NCBI RefSeq assembly: GCF_001017435.1
Contig: NZ_CP011371.1
Span: 3,844,001 to 3,908,000 of the forward strand
Source of the DNA: Caldimonas brevitalea
GTDB lineage: Bacteria; Pseudomonadota; Gammaproteobacteria; Burkholderiales; Burkholderiaceae_C
Length of the DNA stretch: 64,000 bases
Reading direction: 5' to 3'
Below are positions 55,730 through 64,000 of this stretch, one piece after another. A program made the position numbers and the translations under genes. The notes under the pieces were generated by a model. That model saw only the letters and a list, made by a program, of their open reading frames with translations, made no database searches and had not been told where the DNA came from. Numbering within the stretch: the stretch's first letter is position 1; every line of letters starts with the position of its first letter.

Positions 55730-57322
55730 TCAGTGCGCCCCGCCCGCGTCTACTGCCGCCGCCCCGCCCTGGCGCCGCCGGGTCAGCCACAACATCGAGA
55801 TCAGCGAGACGAACAGCACCGCCGACGCCAGGAAGATGTCGTCGGCCGCGCGCGTGTAGGCCTGCTGGTCGATCATCCGGGTGATCTGCGCCATCGCCTG
55901 CTCCGGGCTCAGCCCCGCGGCGGTCAGGCGGCCCAGCGCGTCCTGCCACGCCGGGTCGCCAGCGCCCAGGCGCTCGACCAGATGGGCGTGATGCAGCGTG
56001 GCCCGGTTCTCCCACAGCGTGGTCGACAGCGAGGTGCCCATCGCGCCCGCGGTGATGCGCACGAAGTTGCTCAAGCCCGAGGCGGCCGGGATGCGGTCCG
56101 GCGTCAGGCCCGACAGCACGATGCTGTTGAGCGGGATGAAGAAGAACGCCATCGCCGCGCCCTGCAGCAACGTGGGCACCATGATGTGCTGCAGATCGGT
56201 CTGAACCGTGAAGTGCGAGCGCATCCACAACACCAGCCCGAAGCCCAGGAAGGCGACGGTGGCGAGGCCGCGCGGGTCGATCCGGTGCACGTTACGGCCG
56301 ACCAGCGGCGACAGCAGGATGGCCAGCAGCCCCACCGGCGCGAGCGCCATGCCGGCCGCGGTGGCGGTGTAGCCCATGAACTGCTGCAGCCACAGCGGCA
56401 GCAGCACCACGTTGCCGAAGAACAGCCCGTAGGCGACGGCCAGCGTCAGCGAGCCGAGCGTGAAGTTGAGGCGGCCGAACAGGCGCAGGTCGACGATCGG
56501 GTGTTCCTCGGTCAGCTCCCAGGCCAGGAAGAAGGCGAAGCCGACCACGGCGACCACCGCATAGGCGACGATCTCGTGCGAGCTGAACCAGTCGAGTTCC
56601 TTGCCCTTGTCGAGCAACATCTGCAGCGCGCCGACCCACAGCACCAGCAAGGCGATGCCGACCGCGTCGACCGGGAGCTTGCGCGTCGGCGTCTCGCGCT
56701 TGGCGTAGATGCTCCAGGTGATGCCTGCGGCCAGCAGGCCGACCGGCACGTTGATGTAGAAGATCCAGGGCCACGAGATGTTGTCGGTGATCCAGCCGCC
56801 CAGCAGCGGCCCCATCACCGGCGCCACCAGCGTCGTCATCGCCCACATCGCCATCGCCATACCGGCCTTTTGCGGCGGGTAGCTCGACAGCAGCAAGGTC
56901 TGCGACAGCGGGATCATCGGCCCGGCCACCAGCCCCTGCAGCACGCGGAACAGGATCAGCAGCTCCAGGGTCGGCGCAAAGCCGCACAGCCACGAGGTCA
57001 GCACGAACAGCAGCACGCTGGCGGTGAACAGCCGCACGGCGCCGAAGCGCTGCGTGAGCCAGCCGGTCAACGGCACCGAGATGGCGTTGGCCACCCCGAA
57101 GCTGGTGATGACCCAGGTGCCCTGCGTCGGGCTCACGCCCAGATCGCCCGCGATGGCCGGCAGCGAGACGTTGGCGATCGACGAATCGAGCACGTTCATG
57201 AAGGTCGCCAGCGACAGCGCCAGCGTGCCGAGCACGAGCGAGCCGCCCTGCAGCGGCCCGGGTCGCGCCGGCAAGGCCGGTGGCGGTGCAGCGGCGGCGG
57301 GGGAAGAAGCGGTGGCACTCAT
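55730..57322 (-). CDS. emrB: DHA2 family MFS efflux permease (EmrB-like)
   Basis: A 530-residue 14-helix drug/proton antiporter of the DHA2 group. Motifs: LATFMNVLDSSIANVSLPAIAGDLG at the N-terminus (motif D1), TGWLTQRFG (motif A), LFRVLQGLVAGPMIPLSQTLLLS (motif B), VAPVMGPLLGGWITDNISWPWIFYINVPVG (motif C). It is preceded by emrA with a 16-base gap, so cotranscribed. With the adaptor and the outer-membrane channel it spans the whole envelope. Substrates are likely hydrophobic or phenolic compounds, as in MarR-regulated EmrAB. Start fixed by the MSATASSP N-terminus at 57322. Confidence 0.92.
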   Translation of the reverse strand: MSATASSPAAAAPPPALPARPGPLQGGSLVLGTLALSLATFMNVLDSSIANVSLPAIAGDLGVSPTQGTWVITSFGVANAISVPLTGWLTQRFGAVRLFTASVLLFVLTSWLCGFAPTLELLILFRVLQGLVAGPMIPLSQTLLLSSYPPQKAGMAMAMWAMTTLVAPVMGPLLGGWITDNISWPWIFYINVPVGLLAAGITWSIYAKRETPTRKLPVDAVGIALLVLWVGALQMLLDKGKELDWFSSHEIVAYAVVAVVGFAFFLAWELTEEHPIVDLRLFGRLNFTLGSLTLAVAYGLFFGNVVLLPLWLQQFMGYTATAAGMALAPVGLLAILLSPLVGRNVHRIDPRGLATVAFLGFGLVLWMRSHFTVQTDLQHIMVPTLLQGAAMAFFFIPLNSIVLSGLTPDRIPAASGLSNFVRITAGAMGTSLSTTLWENRATLHHAHLVERLGAGDPAWQDALGRLTAAGLSPEQAMAQITRMIDQQAYTRAADDIFLASAVLFVSLISMLWLTRRRQGGAAAVDAGGAH

Positions 57323-57338
57323 CGGGTCGCTCCGATGG

Positions 57339-58652
57339 TCACAGATGGGCCGACGATGTTTGCGCCGACCGTGCCGCATGCGCGGAGGAGGTGTCGGCCG
57401 CCGGCGCCGCCACCGTGGCGGCGTGGCGGGCCGACCGACCCGGCGTGCCCAGGTTGGCGGCGATGATCTTGCGCACCGCCGCTTCGGCGCCTCGGTCCAG
57501 CCCGTCCCCCCCGCTGGCCTGCGCGGTGGGCTGACGGCGCGGGGCGTCGGCCAGGGTCTTGCCACCCTGGTCGGCGACGTCGACCCGGGCCTCCATCGAC
57601 AGGCCCACCCGCAGCGGGTGCGCTTCGAGTTCACGCGCGTCGAGCGCGACCCGCACGGGCACCCGTTGCACCACCTTGATCCAGTTGCCGGTGGCGTTTT
57701 GTGCCGGCAGCAGCGAGAAGGCCGCGCCGGTGCCGGCGCCCAGGCCTTCGACCTTGCCGTGGTACTCGACCTTGCTGCCGTAGACGTCGGCGATCAGCGT
57801 CACCGGCTGGCCGATGCGCAGACGCTGCAGCTGGCTTTCCTTGAAGTTGGCGTCGACCCACACCTGCTTGAGCGGCACCACCGACATCAACGGCGCGCCG
57901 GCCTGCACCCGCTGGCCGATCTGCACGCTGCGGCGTGCGACATGACCTTCCACCGGCGCGGCCAGCTCGGTGCGCCGCAGCGCCAGATAGGCCTCGCGCA
58001 CCCGCGCGGCGGCGCGCTGCACGTTGGGATGGGCGTCGACGCTGGTGCCGTCGGTCAGCGACTGATTGGAGGTCAGCTGCTGCCGGGCCGCGGCCACCGC
58101 GGACTCGGCCGCGGCGACGGCACTGCGCGCCGCATTCAACTGGGCGTTGGCATGGTTGAACTCTTCCTTGCCGACCGCGCCGGTGGCCACGAGCGGGGTC
58201 CGGCGTGTCACGTCGTCCTGCGCGCGCGCCAGCTCGCTGCGGGCCCGTGCAAGGTCGGCCTCGCGCAGCGACACCTGCGACTGCAAGGCACCGTTGTTGG
58301 CGAACAGCACGCGCACTTCGCGCACCGTCTGCGCCAGCTGCGCCTCGGCCTGTTCAAGCGCCACGCGCGCGTCGCTCGCATCGAGCGTGACCAGCGTCTG
58401 GCCGGCGCGCACGTAGTCGGTGTCGTCGGCGGCGATCGACAGCACCGTGCCGCTCACCTGCGGCGTGATCTGCACCACGTTGCCCTGGACATAGGCGTTG
58501 TCGGTCGTTTCGTACTGGCCGCCGAACAGCAGCCCGTAGGCGCCATAGGCGGCGCCCACCAGCAGCACACCAAGGGTGACGGCGAGCAGCGCCTTCTTGC
58601 GTTGGGCACGGCGGGGGGAAGTGGCGGCGACGGGGGTCTCGGAGGGGTTCAT
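57339..58652 (-). CDS. emrA: HlyD-family periplasmic adaptor (EmrA-like)
   Basis: A 437-residue adaptor. One N-terminal membrane anchor (residues 22-43), barrel-sandwich strands starting at QYETTDNAYVQGNVVQITPQVSGTV, a long alpha-helical hairpin (residues 95-215) that docks on the outer-membrane channel, then the second half of the lipoyl domain (TELAAPVEGHVARRSVQIGQRVQAG) and a beta-barrel. The C-terminal 60 residues are low complexity Ala-rich and unusual. It bridges emrB and the NodT-type channel. Between emrB and the channel in one minus-strand operon. Confidence 0.9.
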   Translation of the reverse strand: MNPSETPVAATSPRRAQRKKALLAVTLGVLLVGAAYGAYGLLFGGQYETTDNAYVQGNVVQITPQVSGTVLSIAADDTDYVRAGQTLVTLDASDARVALEQAEAQLAQTVREVRVLFANNGALQSQVSLREADLARARSELARAQDDVTRRTPLVATGAVGKEEFNHANAQLNAARSAVAAAESAVAAARQQLTSNQSLTDGTSVDAHPNVQRAAARVREAYLALRRTELAAPVEGHVARRSVQIGQRVQAGAPLMSVVPLKQVWVDANFKESQLQRLRIGQPVTLIADVYGSKVEYHGKVEGLGAGTGAAFSLLPAQNATGNWIKVVQRVPVRVALDARELEAHPLRVGLSMEARVDVADQGGKTLADAPRRQPTAQASGGDGLDRGAEAAVRKIIAANLGTPGRSARHAATVAAPAADTSSAHAARSAQTSSAHL

Positions 58653-58673
58653 GGCAGGGGCCTCGGTCGGTGT

Positions 58674-60161
58674 TCAGCGTTCGATTTGTGGGTGGTGGGC
58701 GGCGTGCTGTTGCGACGGCGCCGTGTCGGCCGGCGTGTAGCCGCCGCCCAGCGCGCGGATCAGCGCCACCTGGGTGTCCAGCGCACGCGCCTTCAGTTCG
58801 GTGGTCTCGCGGCGCTGCGCCAGCAAGCGCGTCTCGGCGCTCAGCACCGTCAGGTAGTTGCCGAGGCCGGCCCGGTAGCGCTGCAAGGCGAGGTCGTATG
58901 CGCTCTCGGCGGCGGCCGCGGCGGCTTGCTGCTCGCGTTGCTGACGCGCCACCGACTGCACCGACGCAAGCTGGTCGGCGACATCGCGCACGGCGTCGAG
59001 CACGGTCGCGTTGTAGCTGTGGACGGCGGCGTCGAGGTCGGCCGTGCGGCCGCTCAGGTTGGCGCGCAGGCGCCCGCTGTCGAAGATCGGCAAGCGCAAC
59101 GCCGGGCCGATGCCGTATTGCTCGCTACCGCTGTCGAACAGACGGTCGAGCCCGATGGCGGACAGGCCGGCGAAGGCGACCAGGTTGACGTTGGGATAGA
59201 ACTGCGCCTTGGCCGATGCGACATCCTGGCTCGCCGCCTCGACCCGCCAGCGCGCCGCCTCGACGTCGGCACGGCGGCCCAACAGGTCGACCGGCACCGC
59301 CCGCGGCAGCGGCAGCAGCGCCACCGCCGCCAGCCGGGGCTGCAAGGTGGCGAGCGCCTTCGGCCCCTGGCCGGTGAGCGCGGCCAAGGCATGCCGCGCC
59401 AGCGCGATCTGTTCGTCCAGGGCCTCGATCTGCTGGCGCGTTTCGGGCACGGCCCCTTCGCCCTGGCGCAGTTCCACCAGTGTGTCGAGCCCGGCGCTGA
59501 CCCGTTGGCGCGTCAGGCCCAGCAGTTCTTCGCGCTGCGCCAGCGTGCGGGCGGCCACCTCGCGCTGCTCGACCAGCCGGGCCAGCTGCACATAGGCCCG
59601 CGTGACATTGGCCGCCAGCAGCACGCGGGCGGCGTGCAGGTCGGCTTCGGCCGCGCGCTGTGCGCCCAACGCGGCTTGCAAGGCCGCCGCGTGGCGGCCG
59701 AAGAAGTCGAACTCCCAGCCGGCGCTCAGCTGCAAGCTGCCGCTGGTGCGCATCGAGCCGGCCAGCGGGGGCGGCACCGCGCCGTTCTCGGTGTAGTGCT
59801 GGCGTGTCACGTCGGCCGCGCCGTTGACCTGCAGGCCCGCGGCCGCTTCGGCGCCCGCGGCGCCGGCGGTGGCGCGCAGCAAACGCGCGCGGGCCACCTG
59901 CAGGTTGGGGCTGCCGTCGAGCGCTTGCACGACCAGCCGGTCGAGCGTGGTATCGCCGAAACCTTGCCACCAGGTTCCACTCACAGCGGCCGGGGCGGCG
60001 GCCGCCTCTTGGGGCGACGGCGCGAGCCCCAGCGCTTCGGGGCGCAGCGGCTTCGCCGCCGGCTCGATGCCCGAGTAGTTGGCGCAGCCGGCCAGCGTCA
60101 GGGCCAGTAGCAAGGTTGTCGCGAGGCGCGGGGCGGCGACACGGCGTGCAGCAGTCTTCAT
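58674..60161 (-). CDS. NodT/RND-type outer-membrane efflux lipoprotein
   Basis: A 495-residue TolC-like channel. The signal ends in a lipobox (LTLAGC) so it is a lipoprotein; two OEP repeats follow (residues 70-255 and 285-460) with long helices that form the periplasmic tunnel and strands that form the barrel. It is the first gene of the efflux operon. A TTGCCTAGGCAA palindrome and a partial promoter lie 20-45 bases upstream, and GGAG stands before the ATG. Member of the family TIGR01845 by appearance. Transcribed with emrA and emrB. Confidence 0.92.
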   Translation of the reverse strand: MKTAARRVAAPRLATTLLLALTLAGCANYSGIEPAAKPLRPEALGLAPSPQEAAAAPAAVSGTWWQGFGDTTLDRLVVQALDGSPNLQVARARLLRATAGAAGAEAAAGLQVNGAADVTRQHYTENGAVPPPLAGSMRTSGSLQLSAGWEFDFFGRHAAALQAALGAQRAAEADLHAARVLLAANVTRAYVQLARLVEQREVAARTLAQREELLGLTRQRVSAGLDTLVELRQGEGAVPETRQQIEALDEQIALARHALAALTGQGPKALATLQPRLAAVALLPLPRAVPVDLLGRRADVEAARWRVEAASQDVASAKAQFYPNVNLVAFAGLSAIGLDRLFDSGSEQYGIGPALRLPIFDSGRLRANLSGRTADLDAAVHSYNATVLDAVRDVADQLASVQSVARQQREQQAAAAAAESAYDLALQRYRAGLGNYLTVLSAETRLLAQRRETTELKARALDTQVALIRALGGGYTPADTAPSQQHAAHHPQIER

Positions 60162-60181
60162 GAAACTTGCTCCGACTGTAT

Positions 60182-60193
60182 TTGCCTAGGCAA
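60182..60193. promoter_or_regulatory. MarR operator 1 (TTGCCTAGGCAA) upstream of the efflux operon
   Basis: A perfect 12-bp palindrome 21 bases before the channel gene start. A -35-like TTGACT (minus strand, 60206-60201) lies 7 bases upstream of it, so the palindrome falls in the spacer of the putative promoter. An almost identical palindrome precedes marR. Confidence 0.75.
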
Positions 60194-60253
60194 TTATTTG
60201 AGTCAAAAAAATCCGCGCGCGAACGCGGCACTCTCCTGGTGCAGGCGCCGACC

Positions 60254-60745
60254 TCACCCGTCGCCCGCACCGTCCTTGGCCAGCGCGGCGTTGGCCAGCA
60301 TGCGGCGCAAGTAGCCCTTCAGGGTCTCGAACTCGTCGGGTGTGAAGCCCGCGAGATGGGCGTTCATCACCTCCGACAACACGCCCGGCACCTGGTCGGC
60401 AATGCGCGCGCCTTCCGGCGTCAGCTCGACATGCACCATGCGACGGTCTTCGGTCGACCGCACACGCTTGCACAAGCCCTTGGCCTCGAGCCGGTCGAGC
60501 AGCCGTGTCATGGCGCCGGTGTCGGTCTGCGTCTGGCGCGCCAGCTCGGCCACCGACGTGGCCTGGCAAGAACGGATCTTGTAGAGCGGTGCCCACTGGG
60601 CGTTGGTCAGGCCGTGCGGCTCGAGCCGCTTGTCGACCGCCTGCGCCAACTGGACCAGCACCCGCCGCATCAGATAACCGACGCTCTCCTCGGCCGTGTA
60701 GGCCTCGGCGCGGTAGAACTCGGCGGGAGGGGGTGTTTTGGACAT
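60254..60745 (-). CDS. MarR family transcriptional repressor of the efflux operon
   Basis: A 163-residue winged-helix regulator. The DNA-binding core is HGLTNAQWAPLYKIRSCQATSVAELARQTQTDTGAMTRLLDRLEAKGL, followed by the wing SVAERSTEDRRMVHVELTPEG-like segment (RSTEDRRMVHVELTPEG here); the N- and C-terminal helices form the dimer. Such repressors release DNA on binding phenols or other ligands. It lies just upstream of the efflux operon in the same direction. Palindromes at 60182 and 60759 fit autoregulation and pump control. Ribosome site is weak. Confidence 0.93.
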   Translation of the reverse strand: MSKTPPPAEFYRAEAYTAEESVGYLMRRVLVQLAQAVDKRLEPHGLTNAQWAPLYKIRSCQATSVAELARQTQTDTGAMTRLLDRLEAKGLCKRVRSTEDRRMVHVELTPEGARIADQVPGVLSEVMNAHLAGFTPDEFETLKGYLRRMLANAALAKDGAGDG

Positions 60746-60749
60746 GGCG

Positions 60750-60780
60750 ACAGATTAGTTGCCTAGGCAGTGTTTGTCAA
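60750..60780 (-). promoter_or_regulatory. Promoter and MarR operator 2 upstream of marR
   Basis: On the minus strand a perfect -35 TTGACA (60780-60775), 17-base spacer containing TGCCTAGGCA (60769-60760; extended TTGCCTAGGCAG on the plus strand, 60759-60770), and a TAAT-containing -10 next to it. The palindrome in the spacer matches operator 1 except for its last base. The start codon is 14 bases from the palindrome. Confidence 0.7.
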
Positions 60781-60800
60781 GGCAGGATCGCCGCAACGCG

Positions 60801-60806
60801 TATGCT
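60801..60806 (+). promoter_or_regulatory. -10-like TATGCT nine bases before the exporter start
   Basis: TATGCT ends nine bases before the ATG at 60816 and no Shine-Dalgarno lies between. Possible leaderless start. Confidence 0.35.
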
Positions 60807-60815
60807 GCTGTCCCC

Positions 60816-62678
60816 ATGGCTTCCACCCTCCCCGCTGCCGCCGCGGCCTCGCCCGCATCGTCTTCCACCACCGCCCGGCCGCGCTCGCGGTCGGTGCGTT
60901 CGCTGTCCGGCTTGGCGCCCTTCTTGCGCCCTTACCGCGGCCGGATCGCGCTCGCCGCGGTGTTTCTGCTGCTCGCGGCGCTCAGCACGCTGGTGTTTCC
61001 GATCGCCCTGAAGGCCTTGATCGACCAGGGCCTGGTGAGCGCCGACCCCGGGCAGCGCTTGTTGGCCTTGCGTGAGCACTTCCTGATGCTGTTCGGCGTC
61101 GGCATCGCGTTGGGGCTGTTCTCGGCCGCACGCTTTTATATGGTGAGCTGGCTGGGCGAGCGCATCACGTCGGATTTGCGCAACGCGGTCTACCGGCACG
61201 TCGTCGGTCAGAGCCCCGAGTTCTTCGAGACCACGCAGACCGGTGAGGTGCTGTCGCGCCTCACGACCGACACCACCTTGGTGCAAACCGTGGTCGGCTC
61301 CAGCCTGTCGATGGGCTTGCGCAACACCGTGATGGGGCTGGGCGCGCTGGCCATGCTCGTCGTCACCAACCCTTATGTGATGACGCAGGTGCTGGGCATT
61401 CTGGTGCTGGTGGTGCTGCCGTCGCTATGGTTCGGGCGGCGCGTGCGCAGCCTGTCGCGCGCCAGCCAGGACCGGGTGGCCGATTCGAGCGCGATCGCCG
61501 CCGAGGTGCTGAACGCGGTGCCGGTGGTGCAGAGCTACACCCAGGAGGCGCACGAGGCGGCTCGTTTCGACACGTCGACGGAACGCGCCTTCGCCACGGC
61601 CGTGCGGCGCACCCGCGCGCGTTCGGTGCTGGTGGCCTTCATCATCATCGCCACCTTCGGCGCGCTGCTGTGGGGCTTGTACCAGGGCACCGAGGCGGTA
61701 CTGCGCGGCCACATCAGCGCCGGGCACCTGGGGCAGACGGTGGTCTATGTGATCCTGCTGGTCAGCTCGGTGGCGGTGCTGGCCGAGGTCTACGGCGACC
61801 TGCTGCGTGCGGCCGGCGCCACCGAGCGGCTGATGGAGTTGCTGGCGACACGTTCGGGCATTGCGGAGCCCGCCCAGCCCAGGGCGCTGCCGGCGGTGTC
61901 GGCCGGCTCGGCCGTGCGTTTGCACGACGTCAGCTTCTGCTATCCATCGCGTCCGGCCTCGCCCGCCCTGCAGCACTTCAGCCTCGACGTGCGGCCGGGC
62001 GAGACGGTGGCGCTGGTGGGGCCCAGCGGCGCCGGCAAGAGCACCGTGTTCCAGTTGCTGCTGCGTTTCTACGACGCGCAGCGCGGTCAGGTGGAAGTCG
62101 ACGGCGTGCCGGTGCGCGAAACCTCGCTGCAGGCGTTGCGCCAGCGCATCGGCATCGTGCCGCAGGACAGCGTGATCTTTTCGGCCAACGCGCTCGAGAA
62201 CATCCGCTACGGCCGCCCCGACGCCAGCGACGCCGAGGTGGAGGCCGCCGCCCGCGCCGCCTTCGCTGACGACTTCATCCGCGCCCTGCCGGAGGGCTAC
62301 CGCACCTTCCTCGGTGAGCGCGGCGTGCGGCTGTCGGGCGGGCAGCGCCAACGCATCGCCATCGCCCGGGCGATGCTCAAGAACCCGCCGCTGCTGCTGC
62401 TCGACGAGGCGACCAGCGCGCTCGACGCCGAGAGCGAGCGGATGGTGCAGGCAGCGCTGGAGGCGGCGATGCGTGACCGCACCACGCTGGTGATCGCGCA
62501 CCGTTTGGCGACGGTGCAGCGGGCCGACCGTATCGTGGTGATGGAGCATGGGCACATCGTCGAGGTCGGCTCGCACGCCGAGTTGATGGCGCGCGATGGG
62601 CTGTACGCCCGGCTGGCGGCGTTGCAGTTCGAGGTGCCGGAGGCCGACGGCGCGGACGCCGAATCGCCGCTGGCGTAG
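60816..62678 (+). CDS. MsbA-like ABC exporter (fused permease and ATPase)
   Basis: A 620-residue half-transporter. N-terminal Ala-rich stretch, then six membrane helices (residues 40-330) in the ABC transmembrane type 1 domain, and an ATPase domain with Walker A GPSGAGKST, signature LSGGQRQRIAIARA, Walker B LLLLDEATSALD and the H-loop AHRLAT. It is the homodimeric class that exports lipids or drugs. It is not the lipid A flippase MsbA by obvious criteria; Burkholderiales have several such proteins. Divergent from marR; the shared palindrome lies between the two starts so the repressor could also affect it. Confidence 0.9.
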   Translation: MASTLPAAAAASPASSSTTARPRSRSVRSLSGLAPFLRPYRGRIALAAVFLLLAALSTLVFPIALKALIDQGLVSADPGQRLLALREHFLMLFGVGIALGLFSAARFYMVSWLGERITSDLRNAVYRHVVGQSPEFFETTQTGEVLSRLTTDTTLVQTVVGSSLSMGLRNTVMGLGALAMLVVTNPYVMTQVLGILVLVVLPSLWFGRRVRSLSRASQDRVADSSAIAAEVLNAVPVVQSYTQEAHEAARFDTSTERAFATAVRRTRARSVLVAFIIIATFGALLWGLYQGTEAVLRGHISAGHLGQTVVYVILLVSSVAVLAEVYGDLLRAAGATERLMELLATRSGIAEPAQPRALPAVSAGSAVRLHDVSFCYPSRPASPALQHFSLDVRPGETVALVGPSGAGKSTVFQLLLRFYDAQRGQVEVDGVPVRETSLQALRQRIGIVPQDSVIFSANALENIRYGRPDASDAEVEAAARAAFADDFIRALPEGYRTFLGERGVRLSGGQRQRIAIARAMLKNPPLLLLDEATSALDAESERMVQAALEAAMRDRTTLVIAHRLATVQRADRIVVMEHGHIVEVGSHAELMARDGLYARLAALQFEVPEADGADAESPLA

Positions 62679-62779
62679 CGCTGGCGGACACGGTGGTTCC
62701 CGTCGGTCCCGTACCGGCTGCCGGCGCGCGCCGGAACGTCGGATAATCCCATTTCCCCAACGTTGCCCGCAGGACTCCC

Positions 62780-63592
62780 GTGACCCTCCGCCCGGTACGC
62801 AGCCAGTACGAAGACTTCATGCGCCTGGTCTACACCCAGGGCGTTGCGAAGACCGACCGCACCGGCACCGGCACGCGCAGCGTGTTCGGCCATCAGATGC
62901 GCTTCGACCTGAACGAAGGCTTTCCGATGGTCACGACCAAGAAGCTGCACCTCAAGTCCATCGTGTACGAGCTGCTGTGGTTTCTGCGCGGCGACAGCAA
63001 CGTGCGCTGGCTCCAGGAGCACGGCGTGTCGATCTGGGACGAATGGGCGCGCGAAGACGGTGATCTGGGCCCGGTCTACGGTGTGCAGTGGCGCTCCTGG
63101 CCGACGCCCGACGGCGGCCACATCGACCAGATCGCCGAGGTGATCCAGACGCTCAAGAGCAACCCGGACTCGCGCCGCATCATCGTCAGCGCCTGGAACG
63201 TGGCCGAGCTGTCCAAGATGGCGCTGATGCCCTGCCATGCCTTGTTCCAGTTCTATGTCGCGGAAGGCCGGCTGAGCTGCCAGCTCTACCAGCGCAGTGC
63301 CGACATTTTTCTGGGCGTGCCGTTCAACATCGCCAGCTATGCGCTGCTGACCCACATGGTGGCGCAGCAGTGCGACCTGGGGGTGGGCGATTTCGTCTGG
63401 ACGGGCGGCGACTGCCACATCTACAACAACCACTTCGAGCAAGTCGAGTTGCAGCTGTCGCGCGAGCCCTATCCCTACCCTCAACTGCAGATCAAGCGCC
63501 GGCCGGCGTCGATCTTCGACTATCAATACGAAGACTTCGAGATCGTCGACTACCGGCACCATCCGCACATCAAGGCGCCGGTGGCGGTCTGA
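62780..63592 (+). CDS. thyA: Thymidylate synthase
   Basis: A 270-residue enzyme making dTMP from dUMP and methylenetetrahydrofolate. Start is GTG at 62780 after AGGA at good spacing. Motifs: [13 protein letters not shown] near residue 26, [20 protein letters not shown], active site [11 protein letters not shown] with Cys152, [23 protein letters not shown] for dUMP and folate contacts, and the C-terminal KAPVAV. Complete. Followed by folA (194 bases later), the classical thyA-folA pair. Confidence 0.97.
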   Translation: MTLRPVRSQYEDFMRLVYTQGVAKTDRTGTGTRSVFGHQMRFDLNEGFPMVTTKKLHLKSIVYELLWFLRGDSNVRWLQEHGVSIWDEWAREDGDLGPVYGVQWRSWPTPDGGHIDQIAEVIQTLKSNPDSRRIIVSAWNVAELSKMALMPCHALFQFYVAEGRLSCQLYQRSADIFLGVPFNIASYALLTHMVAQQCDLGVGDFVWTGGDCHIYNNHFEQVELQLSREPYPYPQLQIKRRPASIFDYQYEDFEIVDYRHHPHIKAPVAV

Positions 63593-63636
63593 GCGACGAC
63601 GCGCGCCGGCCGCCGGGCCCGCCGGCCGCGGCGTAG

Positions 63637-64000
<364 letters not shown>

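Noticed and set aside
57024..60110. A 1028-codon frame antisense to the efflux operon
   Set aside because: Covers emrB, emrA and the channel gene in the opposite direction, with Gln/His/Arg-rich, low-complexity content typical of shadows.

Overview
The window is a stretch of a GC-rich (roughly two-thirds G+C by eye) chromosome from a betaproteobacterium, most likely a member of the order Burkholderiales in the Rubrivivax/Leptothrix/Caldimonas neighbourhood. This rests on gene order (pyrG-kdsA-eno-ftsB; cysE-trmJ / suhB-mutS), on the abundance of Bug- and TRAP-type solute-binding proteins, and on a CTTTCTTTGC-type intergenic repeat that I recall from that group. The identification is an inference; no database was searched. 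No rRNA, tRNA, CRISPR array, prophage or intact insertion sequence was seen.

Layout. 1-4650: a truncated MFS gene, a membrane fatty acid hydroxylase, a flavoprotein of the YhiN/HI0933 family, rpsU, a YqeY protein and a small phosphatase-like protein. 4912-11058: a TRAP transporter (dctQ-dctM) facing three tandem, separately transcribed dctP paralogues. 11237-24088: pmbA, darP, mog, cysE, trmJ, suhB, a frameshifted mutS, an Anbu proteasome-like peptidase, an alpha/beta hydrolase, pyrG, kdsA and a DUF1330 gene. 24165-27200: eno, ftsB, pnuC and a NadR-like kinase. 27429-29218: a lower-GC two-gene island (SMC-like ATPase plus DUF4276/TOPRIM-like protein) that looks like a horizontally acquired defence module. 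29384-36169: L,D-transpeptidase and MepK-like cell-wall genes, hslO, a gamma carbonic anhydrase, a DUF455 ferritin-like gene, a MarC-family gene and xerD. 36170-37270: a gene-free kilobase holding a telomere-like GGGTTT array and a giant imperfect inverted repeat. 37271-50364: a Bug protein, an AEC carrier, queG, tsaE, an AmiC-type amidase, a DedA protein, mutL, a lipoprotein hydrolase, an RsuA-family pseudouridine synthase, a PA2778/PA2779 pair and miaA. 50361-55696: an AttEFGH-like ABC system split by a diguanylate cyclase gene on the other strand. 55730-60745: an EmrAB/NodT tripartite efflux operon with its MarR repressor. 60816-64000: an MsbA-like exporter, thyA and the start of folA.

How the parts work together. 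thyA and folA form the thymidylate/folate cycle. mutS and mutL are the mismatch repair pair. pnuC and the NadR-like kinase take up and phosphorylate nicotinamide riboside. The ATPase, fused permease and AttH-like protein form one ABC system. marR and the efflux operon share a perfect palindrome, TTGCCTAGGCAA, placed inside both putative promoters, so the repressor very probably controls itself and the pump.

Most noteworthy: the acquired ATPase/TOPRIM pair; the single-base frameshift in mutS; the 0.9-kb palindrome with a MITE-like core; the MarR operator pair; and a recurrent arrangement in which a -10-like hexamer lies 6-9 bases before a start codon that lacks a Shine-Dalgarno sequence (at least eight genes), suggesting leaderless transcripts. 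Part of the annotation is inference from motifs read by eye.
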